Source of the DNA: Sphingomonadaceae bacterium | GTDB taxonomy: Bacteria > Pseudomonadota > Alphaproteobacteria > Sphingomonadales > Sphingomonadaceae | Length of the DNA stretch: 14,798 nt | Assembly (NCBI GenBank): GCA_947442095.1 | Contig: CANEVG010000036.1 | Span: 1 to 14,798, forward strand | Direction: 5' to 3' | Shown: in pieces, positions 8,485 through 14,798 of the stretch | How positions within the stretch are numbered: the stretch's first letter is position 1 | Layout of the letters: each line of letters starts with the position of its first letter | Made by a program: the position numbers and the translations under genes | The notes under the pieces: model-generated | Told to the model about the DNA's origin: nothing | Database searches by the model: none | Seen by the model: the letters and a program-made list of their open reading frames with translations, nothing else

Positions 8485-10109
8485 TCCAGACAATTTCCAG
8501 CACACCGTTCACCGATCAGAGGCCGGGCACATCGGGCCTGCGCAAGAAGGTCCGCGTCTTTGCGCAGCCGAACTACGCGGAAAACTTCATCCAGTCGGTG
8601 TTCGATGCCGTCCTGCCGGAACCGGGCTCGACGCTCGTGATCGGCGGTGACGGACGCTATCACAACCGCACCGTGATCCAGGCCGCAATCCGTCTTGCCG
8701 CGGCGAACGGCTACGGCCGCGTGCTGGTGGGGCAAGGCGGCATTCTTTCCACGCCAGCCGCCAGTCACGTGATCCGCAAGTATGGCGCGAGCGGCGGGCT
8801 GATCCTTTCGGCAAGCCACAACCCCGGCGGGCCGGACGAGGACTTCGGCATCAAGTACAACATCGCCAACGGCGGCCCTGCGCCCGAGGCGATCACTGAC
8901 GCAATCTACGCGCGCACCAGGACCATCGACCGCTGGCTGACGGTGGACACGCCCGATGTCGATCTGGATGTGCTCGGCTCGCAAAGCGTGGCGGAAATGA
9001 CGGTCGAAGTGATCGATTCCGTCGCCGATTGGGCGGACCTGATGGAAACGCTGTTCGATTTCCCCGCGATCCGCAGCGCGGTGGCGAATGGCCTCACCAT
9101 GGCGTTCGATGCAATGCATGCGGTGACCGGGCCTTATGCCACCGAAGTGCTGGAAAGAAGGCTTGGGTTCCGCCCCGGTACGGTGCACAACGGCGTGCCG
9201 ATGGAGGATTTCGCCGGGCATCACCCCGATCCCAACCGCGTCCACGCCAAAGTGCTGTTCGATCTCATGTTCTCCCCCGATGCCCCGGCCTTCGGCGCGG
9301 CTTCGGACGGGGATGGAGATCGCAACCTGATCGTGGGCAAGGGCATCTTCATCACCCCATCAGACAGCCTCGCCATGCTGGCGGCCAATGCGCATCTCGC
9401 GCCGGGCTATGCCAAGGGGCTGACCGGGATCGCCCGCTCCATGCCAACCAGCGCGGCGGCAGACCGGGTGGCCGAAGCGCTGGGCATTCCCTGCTTCGAA
9501 ACGCCGACAGGGTGGAAGTTCTTCGGCACCTTGCTCGATGCCGGCAAAGCGACGATCTGCGGCGAGGAAAGCGCCGGCACCGGCTCTGACCACGTGCGCG
9601 AGAAAGACGGGGTCTGGGCGGTGCTGCTCTGGCTCAATGTGCTTGCCGTGCGGGGCGAGAGCATGGAGGCCATCGCCCGCGCGCACTGGGCGACCTATGG
9701 CCGCAACTACTATGCGCGGCATGATTACGAGGCACTGCCCAAAGAGCAGGCCGAGGCGCTGATGGCGGCGCTAGAGGCTTCGTTCCCTGTGCTGCCCGGC
9801 AAGGCCTTCGGGCCGCTGGTCGTGGAGAAGGCGGACAGCTTCTCCTATGTCGATCCCGTCGATGGTTCGGCCAGCGCCAACCAGGGCCTGCGCGTGCTGT
9901 TCGAAGGCGGCTCGCGCGTGGTGCTCAGGCTTTCGGGCACGGGGACCGAAGGGGCGACCCTGCGGCTCTATCTGGAGCGCTACGAGCCGGCGGGCGGCAC
10001 GCTGGATGCCGACACCGATGCGATGCTGGGCGATCTGATCGGCGCTGCCGAGGGCATTGCGGGCATTGCCGCTCGCACCGGTCGCAGCGCGCCCGATGTG
10101 ATTACATGA
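8481..10109 (+). CDS. pgm: Phosphoglucomutase (alpha-D-glucose-phosphate-specific)
   Basis: Interconverts glucose-1-phosphate and glucose-6-phosphate through a phosphoserine intermediate, joining glycogen turnover to central metabolism. The 542 residues match the long PGM1-like class rather than the shorter PMM/PGM class. The N-terminus has TPFTDQRPGTSGLRKKV. The catalytic Ser112 is in SASHNPGG. The Mg2+-binding loop is SDGDGDRN (about residues 274-281), the sugar-binding loop is CGEESAGTGSDH, and the phosphate-binding loop is RLSGTGTEGATLRLY near the C-terminus. All four signature loops are intact. The ATG at 8481 overlaps the glgA stop (ATGA, 8481-8484), with a weak GGAAG four bases upstream; the open frame upstream of it lies inside glgA. 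Its position between glgA and glgX shows it is expressed with the glycogen genes. Confidence 0.95.
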   Translation: MIQTISSTPFTDQRPGTSGLRKKVRVFAQPNYAENFIQSVFDAVLPEPGSTLVIGGDGRYHNRTVIQAAIRLAAANGYGRVLVGQGGILSTPAASHVIRKYGASGGLILSASHNPGGPDEDFGIKYNIANGGPAPEAITDAIYARTRTIDRWLTVDTPDVDLDVLGSQSVAEMTVEVIDSVADWADLMETLFDFPAIRSAVANGLTMAFDAMHAVTGPYATEVLERRLGFRPGTVHNGVPMEDFAGHHPDPNRVHAKVLFDLMFSPDAPAFGAASDGDGDRNLIVGKGIFITPSDSLAMLAANAHLAPGYAKGLTGIARSMPTSAAADRVAEALGIPCFETPTGWKFFGTLLDAGKATICGEESAGTGSDHVREKDGVWAVLLWLNVLAVRGESMEAIARAHWATYGRNYYARHDYEALPKEQAEALMAALEASFPVLPGKAFGPLVVEKADSFSYVDPVDGSASANQGLRVLFEGGSRVVLRLSGTGTEGATLRLYLERYEPAGGTLDADTDAMLGDLIGAAEGIAGIAARTGRSAPDVIT

Positions 10110-11902
10110 GCCAGATATCGGTGCGCGCCCCGCGCGCCGAGGAAGTCACGCTCTGCCTGTTCGAGGGCGATGCCGAAACCCGCGTGCCGATGGTCCGGCA
10201 GGGTGAAGAGTGGGTGGCGGAGGCCCCGCCCCCGGGCACCTGCTATGGCCTGCGCGCGCACGGCGTGTGGGCGCCCGAGCAAGGTCTATGGTTCGATCCG
10301 GCCAAGCTGCTGGTCGATCCGCGCGCGGTGGAACTGGACCGGCCCTTCACTTACAGCCCCGCGCTTTCAGAATACGGCGCAGATACCGCCGCGCTGGTGC
10401 CGCGCGCGGTCGTGCCGGGTGCGCTGCCTGATATGCCGCGCGCCGCCCCGCGCTTCCGGCGCGGCGGGCTGATTTACGAGGCAAACGTGCGCGGGCTCAC
10501 CATGCTGCACCCCACTGTCCCCACAGCGCGGCGCGGCACGGTGGCGGCGTTGGCCCATCCCGCCGTGCTGGCACATCTTGAAAAGCTCCACGTCAGCGCG
10601 ATCGAATTGATGCCGATCACCGCCTGGATCGATGAGCGGCACCTGCCCCCGCTCGGCCTTGGTAATGCCTGGGGCTACAATCCGGTGGTGCCCATGGCGC
10701 TCGATCCACGCCTCTGCCCCGGCGGGGTTGCAGAACTGCGCGAGACAGTGGCCGCGCTCCACGCGCGCGGGATTGGGGTGATCCTTGATCTGGTGTTCAA
10801 CCACACTGGCGAGAGCGATGTGCTCGGCCCCGTCCTCAGCTTTCGCGGGCTGGATAATGCCGCTTATGCCCACAACGCCGATGGCAGCCTGATCAATGAC
10901 ACCGGCTGCGGCAATACGCTCGATTTCGCGGGTCCGGCGCTGCGCAGGCTGGTGCTCGAGAGCTTGCGCCACTTCGTGCGCCACTGCGGGGTGGACGGCT
11001 TCCGCTTCGACCTCGCCCCCGTGATCGCGCGCGGGCCGGGCTTTGCAGCAGATGCGCCGATCTTTGCCGAGATCGCTGCCGATCCGTGGCTCGCCGACCG
11101 CGTGCTGATCGCCGAGCCTTGGGATATCGGCCCCGGCGGCTATCAGCTTGGCCGGTTTCCCGAATCCTGGCTGGAATGGAACGACCGCTACCGCGACGAT
11201 GTGCGCCGCTTCTGGCGCGGAGACTGCGGTGTCGGCACACTGGCGACGCGGATTGCGGGTTCAGCGGACATCTTCGGCAAGGACTGCCGTTCGGTCAATT
11301 TCCTGGCCGCGCACGATGGTTTCACGCTCGCCGATACGCTTGCCTACAACGAACGGCGCAACCACGCCAACGGCGAGGACAATCGCGACGGGCATGGCGA
11401 AAACTTCAGCTGGAACAACGGCGCGGAAGGCCCGGCGGCCGACCCCGCGATCCACGCCCGCCGCGCAGCCCTCGCCCGCGCGATGCTGGGCACGCTGTTT
11501 GTCAGCACCGGCACGATCCAGCTGTCCGCAGGTGATGAATTCGGCCGCAGCCAGCACGGCAACAACAATGCCTATGCACAGGACAATCCCGTGACATGGG
11601 TCGACTGGGACAACCGCGACCGCGCGCTGGAGGACTATGTCGCCGCTCTGGCGGCATGGCGCGCGGCGCGCGATCTTAGCCAGTTTCCGCAAGACGGCGC
11701 ATGGACCGCGCTGGACGGCGCGCCGATGGATGCCGCGCGCTGGGAAGATCCGGCTACAGCTGGGTTTGTCTGGCATCAGGGCAAGGAAGCCGCACTACCG
11801 ACGGGATTGCGGATCGACCGCGCCGCCCCTGAAGCCGGACCCGCCGCTGCGCCTTTAGGGGACGGCAGGCCCGGAGGCGGATCAGGCGGCCTGCCAGGGT
11901 AG
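10106..11902 (+). CDS. glgX: Glycogen debranching enzyme (GH13, GlgX type), shortened at both ends
   Basis: Hydrolyses alpha-1,6 branches of phosphorylase-limit dextrin, working after GlgP. The protein has 598 residues against 657 in E. coli. A trimmed CBM48-like N-terminus (about 1-95) starts directly at the VTLCLFEG strand, lacking about 20 residues that usually precede it. The GH13_11 barrel is complete: ANVRGLTMLHP, LDLVFNHT, nucleophile Asp302 in DGFRFDLAPV, acid Glu337 in IAEPWDIGPGGYQLG, Asp404 in AAHDGFTLADTL, and AGDEFGRSQHGNNNAYAQDNPVTWVDWD. The C-terminal beta domain fades after WEDPATAGFVWH (about 546-557). The last 40 residues are rich in Gly, Pro and Ala and do not resemble the family, so a 3' frameshift or erosion is possible. 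The start overlaps the pgm stop (ATGA). The 3' end overlaps the convergent hydrolase gene by 21 bp. Catalytic function is likely kept. Confidence 0.92.
   Translation: MSQISVRAPRAEEVTLCLFEGDAETRVPMVRQGEEWVAEAPPPGTCYGLRAHGVWAPEQGLWFDPAKLLVDPRAVELDRPFTYSPALSEYGADTAALVPRAVVPGALPDMPRAAPRFRRGGLIYEANVRGLTMLHPTVPTARRGTVAALAHPAVLAHLEKLHVSAIELMPITAWIDERHLPPLGLGNAWGYNPVVPMALDPRLCPGGVAELRETVAALHARGIGVILDLVFNHTGESDVLGPVLSFRGLDNAAYAHNADGSLINDTGCGNTLDFAGPALRRLVLESLRHFVRHCGVDGFRFDLAPVIARGPGFAADAPIFAEIAADPWLADRVLIAEPWDIGPGGYQLGRFPESWLEWNDRYRDDVRRFWRGDCGVGTLATRIAGSADIFGKDCRSVNFLAAHDGFTLADTLAYNERRNHANGEDNRDGHGENFSWNNGAEGPAADPAIHARRAALARAMLGTLFVSTGTIQLSAGDEFGRSQHGNNNAYAQDNPVTWVDWDNRDRALEDYVAALAAWRAARDLSQFPQDGAWTALDGAPMDAARWEDPATAGFVWHQGKEAALPTGLRIDRAAPEAGPAAAPLGDGRPGGGSGGLPG
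11864..11895. terminator. GC-rich hairpin over the convergent gene ends
   Basis: A perfect 8-bp inverted repeat (GGCAGGCC at 11864-11871, GGCCTGCC at 11888-11895) with a 16-base loop spans the end of glgX and the stop codon of the minus-strand hydrolase. It can form in either transcript. No T-run follows on either strand, so it is not a classical intrinsic terminator. It could stabilise 3' ends or slow polymerase. Confidence 0.3.
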
Positions 11903-12562
11903 CACACTCTCCTGACGGATGGAGGGCAATGCGCGCGGGATTTCCTGCGCAACCGGAAGCGGCTCTGGCAACAAGGTGTTGAGCAGCAGACGCCCGAATG
12001 CCCAGTCGCCTAGCTGCGACTGCGCATTGATGTGCCCCGCCTCCCCTGCATCGGCGAGCCGCGAACCCCAGCCACTGGCCACGCGGCGGGCCTGCACCAT
12101 CGTCAGATAGGCATCGTTGCGGCTAGCGACCAGGATCGTGGGGAACGGCAGCGGCGAAGCCGGAACCGGTGCAAAGCGGGTCAAGCGCCGGTCGCGCGGC
12201 TGGTCCTCCACATCGGGCGGCGCGACCAGCAGCGCGCCGATCACATTTCCACCATCGGCGGCGCCATGTTGCAACGAACCGGCTGATTGCTCATACTCCG
12301 CCCACCATGCCACCGCCATGCAGCCAAGGCTGTGTGCGGCGAGGATCACCGGGCCTTCCGCGCGCCGGATCGCGAGACCCAGCTTGTTCACCCAGGTGTT
12401 GCGGTGCGGGTCGTCCCATAGGCCCAGATTGACGCGGCGGCAGCCGGGCAGGCTGGCCTCCCAAGCGGTCTGCCAGTGGCCGGGGCCGCTGGTTCCAAAA
12501 CCAGGAACGGTCAGTATAACGGGGCTGGGGGATTCATTCAAGTTTTTGAAATTGCGAGCCAT
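11882..12562 (-). CDS. Small alpha/beta hydrolase, RBBP9/YdeN family
   Basis: The 226-residue single-domain serine hydrolase has the expected size for the RBBP9/YdeN family (about 180-230). The family start VPGFGTSGPGHWQTAWE lies at residues 19-35. The catalytic triad is visible: Ser78 in the elbow AAHSLGCMAVAWW, Asp150 in VASRNDAYL, and His177 in GEAGHINAQS. No signal peptide or membrane segment is evident, so it is probably cytoplasmic. The substrate is unknown; family members are esterase- or peptidase-like and mostly uncharacterised. The frame stays open upstream to 12673, but the ATG at 12562 is chosen because GGAGA lies six bases before it and family homology starts soon after. It is convergent with glgX and divergent from the deacetylase gene, so it is probably monocistronic. 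Confidence 0.88.
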   Translation of the reverse strand: MARNFKNLNESPSPVILTVPGFGTSGPGHWQTAWEASLPGCRRVNLGLWDDPHRNTWVNKLGLAIRRAEGPVILAAHSLGCMAVAWWAEYEQSAGSLQHGAADGGNVIGALLVAPPDVEDQPRDRRLTRFAPVPASPLPFPTILVASRNDAYLTMVQARRVASGWGSRLADAGEAGHINAQSQLGDWAFGRLLLNTLLPEPLPVAQEIPRALPSIRQESVLPWQAA

Positions 12563-12946
12563 AACACGTCTCCGAAGAGGGAATGGCCGGTCGACCCGGT
12601 GCACGTCCCGACAGGATCCACGATTATTCAACTTTATTTGTAGACAATAGCCTCGCGACAAAGCGCGCGCCATTTTCGCCAGCCTGAAACAGACCGCGCG
12701 GCGCGGTGTTCATCGCAGCACTGCGCCCGTCCGTCGCAAGGCAGGGGTTCGTCATCGCACCGCCATAGTTTGGCGGCATACCGTCTTGTAGGAGATCGCA
12801 GATAGGCCGGGGCCGGAGTTCATCGCAGCCATGTCAGCATGCCGCCTACCGATTGCCGCAGTGATAGAGCCCGACGTAAGGAAGCCCGATTCCGCATGGC
12901 CACCAAGCCTTGCCGCAGCGCAGCATAAGATGGTAGCGGCCCGCGC
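12563..12946. other. Divergent intergenic region between the hydrolase and DUF2334 genes
   Basis: No gene can be supported in these 384 bases. The part nearest the hydrolase (about 12620-12661) is relatively AT-rich. On the minus strand it offers weak promoter-like hexamers, such as TTGTCG at 12656-12661 with AATAAA about 17 bases on. The 12-mer GTTCATCGCAGC occurs twice, at 12708-12719 and 12818-12829. Read on the minus strand, each copy contains an ATG that opens a short frame; the first gives 29 codons (12713 to 12624) with no recognisable similarity and no good ribosome binding site. The plus-strand gene at 12947 has no clear Shine-Dalgarno and no obvious promoter. Confidence 0.5.
12569..12573 (-). 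promoter_or_regulatory. Ribosome binding site of the RBBP9-like hydrolase gene
   Basis: On the minus strand this reads GGAGA, six bases before the ATG at 12562. It supports that start over the upstream in-frame ATG at 12673. Confidence 0.6.
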
Positions 12947-13738
12947 ATGACCACGGCCACGCACCCTTCCCCGGCTGACAAGCGCCGCCTGCCCGGTCGC
13001 CGTCTTCTGGTCGCGATCCACGATGTCTCGCCGCGCTTCGAACGCGAGGTCGATCAGCTGGCAGAGCGGCTCTCTCGCCATGTGGGCCCGGCAAAGTTTG
13101 CCATGCTAGTCATCCCCGATCACTGGCGCGGCGCGCCCATCGCGGAGAATGCCGCCTTTGCGCGCCGCTTGCGCGATTGGGCCGATCAAGGGATCGAAAT
13201 GTTCCTGCACGGCTGGAGCCACAAGGACGAGACTCCCGCGACCAAGGGCCTAGCCGCGATCAAGGGCAGGCACATGACCGCAGACGAAGGCGAATTCCTC
13301 AATCTTCCGCTGACCCAAGCGCTCGCCCGCATGCGCGATGGGCGCGCGCTGGTGGAAGACACCATAGGCCGTCCGGTGGCGGGCTTTATCGCCCCGGCGT
13401 GGCTATATGGTGATACCGCCCATGCCGCGATGCGCGAGCTCGGCTTTGCTTTGGCCGAGGATCACATGAAAGTGTGGCGACCTGCGAGCGGCGAAGTGCT
13501 AGCCAAAGGTCCGGTGATCACCTGGGCCAGCCGCAGCAAAGCGCGCATTGCGAGTTCGCTGTTTGCCGCCGCGTTGGGCCGTGCAGCGCTGCCGTTCACT
13601 CGCACGATCCGCGTCGCCGTCCACCCCGGCGACACCACAGTGCCCGCGCTGCTGGAGAGCATCGACCTCACCCTGGCTCGGTTTGCCCGCACACATGCGC
13701 CCGCCCGCTACGCCGATCTTGGCGGCGCAGCGGGATGA
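12947..13738 (+). CDS. DUF2334 polysaccharide deacetylase-like protein (NodB fold)
   Basis: The 263-residue protein has the divergent NodB-like metal-dependent deacetylase fold of DUF2334. The first motif is IHDVSP at residues 24-29 (Asp26 is the likely metal ligand). The second is LHGWSHKDE at 88-96, where His89 and His93 form the usual H-x3-H pair. FIAPAWLYG stands where NodB proteins have the RxP-type motif, and VAVHPGD near residue 225 resembles the closing histidine motif. No signal peptide or transmembrane segment is visible, so it probably acts in the cytoplasm on a sugar precursor or lipid-linked sugar; this is inference. The ATG at 12947 has no convincing Shine-Dalgarno. Its stop overlaps the start of the next glycosyltransferase gene (ATGA at 13735-13738), so the two probably act in the same glycoconjugate pathway. 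The substrate cannot be deduced. Confidence 0.87.
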   Translation: MTTATHPSPADKRRLPGRRLLVAIHDVSPRFEREVDQLAERLSRHVGPAKFAMLVIPDHWRGAPIAENAAFARRLRDWADQGIEMFLHGWSHKDETPATKGLAAIKGRHMTADEGEFLNLPLTQALARMRDGRALVEDTIGRPVAGFIAPAWLYGDTAHAAMRELGFALAEDHMKVWRPASGEVLAKGPVITWASRSKARIASSLFAAALGRAALPFTRTIRVAVHPGDTTVPALLESIDLTLARFARTHAPARYADLGGAAG

Positions 13739-14798
13739 CGGCCCCGAAACCGCTGCGCGTGCTGACGTTCCTGCACAGCTTCGAACCTGGCGGGGTGGAG
13801 CGCGTCGCACTCCGGCTGCACCACGCCTGGCTTGCGGCGGGCGTCGATTCCCGTCTTGTCATGGGGCGCACGGCAGGGGCCTTGCGCCGCGAATGGCCCG
13901 GACTGAATCCGGAAGTGCTGGGCAACGAGAAGATCCCCAGCGCAGCGTGGGAAACGCTGTGGATGATCCTCCACTTGCCCCGCGCCATTCGCCGCATCCG
14001 GCCCGATGTGCTGTTCTGCGCGGGCAATTCCTACACCGTGGTCGCGGTCGCGATGCGGCTGCTCATGGGCAAGGCCTGTCCGCCGATCACCGCCAAGATC
14101 AGCAACGATATGGTGCGCATGGACCTCCCTGCCCCGGTCAGGGCGCTGTACTGGCGATGGCTGCGCATCCAGGGACGCATGCTTACCCGCATTGTCGGCA
14201 TGGCCCCGCCGATGCGCGCCGAGATTGCGCAGTTGATGCGCGTGCCGAATGGCCGCATCGCGATCATCGACGATCCTTCGCTGGAGGCGGATGACATTGC
14301 CCGCCTTTGCACAGCACGGGCTGCCGCTCCGCCAAAGGGACCGGGCCGCCGCTTCCTCGCCATCGGGCGGCTGGCGGCACAGAAGAACTTCGCGCTGCTG
14401 CTCGAAGCGTTTGCGGCCATGGGCCGGCCGGACGACCTCCTCGCGATCATTGGCGAAGGCGGTCAGCGCCGCGCACTGGAAGCGCAGGTCCAGCGGCTGG
14501 GTTTGGAAGGCAAGGTGCGTCTGCCCGGCCATATCAGCCCGCTTGATGCCGAACTTGCCGCCGCCGATGCGCTGGTGCTGTCATCAAACTACGAAGGTGT
14601 GCCCGCCGTGGTCGCAGAGGCCCTGGCGGCCGGAATCCCGATCGTCGCCACACGCTGCAGCGTCTCGATGGACGAGATGCTGGGCGGCGGACGCTTTGGC
14701 CTGCTGGTGCCCGTAGGCGATGCCGGCGCGCTGGCAGACGCGATGACCAACATTGCAGACCTCGACTATGACCAAGCCGCCGCGCGCGAACAAGCACA
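13735..14798 (+). CDS. GT4-family glycosyltransferase (3' end cut by window edge)
   Basis: About 354 residues are visible of a GT-B-fold enzyme, probably lacking only a short C-terminus. The N-terminal domain starts with TFLHSFEPGGVERVALRLH; the acceptor/donor-loop motif FEPGGVER is at residues 16-23. The C-terminal domain shows AIGRLAAQKNFALLLEAF, with the usual donor-phosphate contacts Arg212 and Lys217. It also has the EX7E motif in YEGVPAVVAEALAAGIPIVAT (Glu287 and Glu295). These are hallmarks of retaining GT4 enzymes that use nucleotide sugars to build lipopolysaccharide, exopolysaccharide or glycolipids. No membrane helix is obvious, although LMGKACPP follows a moderately hydrophobic stretch that may be a membrane-associating surface. 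The ATG at 13735 overlaps the DUF2334 stop by four bases, so it is translationally coupled. Sugar and acceptor are unknown. It is not GlgA-like and is unlikely to belong to glycogen synthesis. Confidence 0.9.
   Translation, partial: MTAPKPLRVLTFLHSFEPGGVERVALRLHHAWLAAGVDSRLVMGRTAGALRREWPGLNPEVLGNEKIPSAAWETLWMILHLPRAIRRIRPDVLFCAGNSYTVVAVAMRLLMGKACPPITAKISNDMVRMDLPAPVRALYWRWLRIQGRMLTRIVGMAPPMRAEIAQLMRVPNGRIAIIDDPSLEADDIARLCTARAAAPPKGPGRRFLAIGRLAAQKNFALLLEAFAAMGRPDDLLAIIGEGGQRRALEAQVQRLGLEGKVRLPGHISPLDAELAAADALVLSSNYEGVPAVVAEALAAGIPIVATRCSVSMDEMLGGGRFGLLVPVGDAGALADAMTNIADLDYDQAAAREQA

Noticed and set aside
12563..12673. 37-residue N-terminal extension of the RBBP9-like hydrolase
   Set aside because: A good ribosome binding site precedes the ATG at 12562, and the extension shows no family similarity or signal-peptide character.
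12624..12713. 29-codon minus-strand frame upstream of the hydrolase
   Set aside because: No ribosome binding site and no recognisable similarity; kept only as part of the repeat observation.
12752..13094. Minus-strand short frames over the DUF2334 start
   Set aside because: They overlap the deacetylase coding region antisense and lack motifs; low-quality shadows.
13548..14294. Plus-strand 248-codon frame spanning the DUF2334/GT4 junction
   Set aside because: Out of frame with both conserved proteins, Arg/Pro/His-rich, and without a domain.

Overview
The window is GC-rich, with one AT-rich patch near 907-940. It carries a compact bacterial glycogen operon flanked by unrelated genes. Dense packing, stop-start overlaps, a phosphoglucomutase inside the operon and an ADP-glucose pyrophosphorylase of the Agrobacterium/Rhodobacter length class all point to an alphaproteobacterium. 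My best guess is the order Sphingomonadales, but this is inference from gene content and style, because no rRNA or marker gene is present.

Layout: (1) 1-734, minus strand: the N-terminal three quarters of a zinc-less NAD(P)H:quinone oxidoreductase-type MDR protein, cut by the left edge. (2) 735-1108: divergent intergenic region with an AT-rich island holding two copies of an 8-bp repeat exactly 11 bp apart. (3) 1109-11902, plus strand: glgP, glgB, glgC, glgA, pgm and glgX, with the largest internal gap only 26 bp. (4) 11882-12562, minus strand: a small RBBP9/YdeN-like alpha/beta hydrolase, convergent with and overlapping glgX by 21 bp. (5) 12563-12946: divergent intergenic region. (6) 12947-14798, plus strand: a DUF2334 (NodB-like) deacetylase coupled by ATGA to a GT4 glycosyltransferase, which is cut by the right edge.

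The six operon genes form a complete storage cycle. Pgm interconverts glucose-6-P and glucose-1-P. GlgC makes ADP-glucose, GlgA polymerises it and GlgB adds branches. GlgP phosphorolyses outer chains back to glucose-1-P and GlgX debranches the limit dextrin. Almost every junction is an ATGA stop-start overlap, so translation is probably coupled along the mRNA. The glgP/glgB junction is unusual because two ATGA tetranucleotides bracket a five-codon mini-ORF.

I found no mobile element, CRISPR array, tRNA, rRNA or clearly new system. The parts most worth a second look are the phased repeat upstream of glgP, the double-ATGA junction, and the short, odd GlgX C-terminus where it collides with the convergent hydrolase gene.
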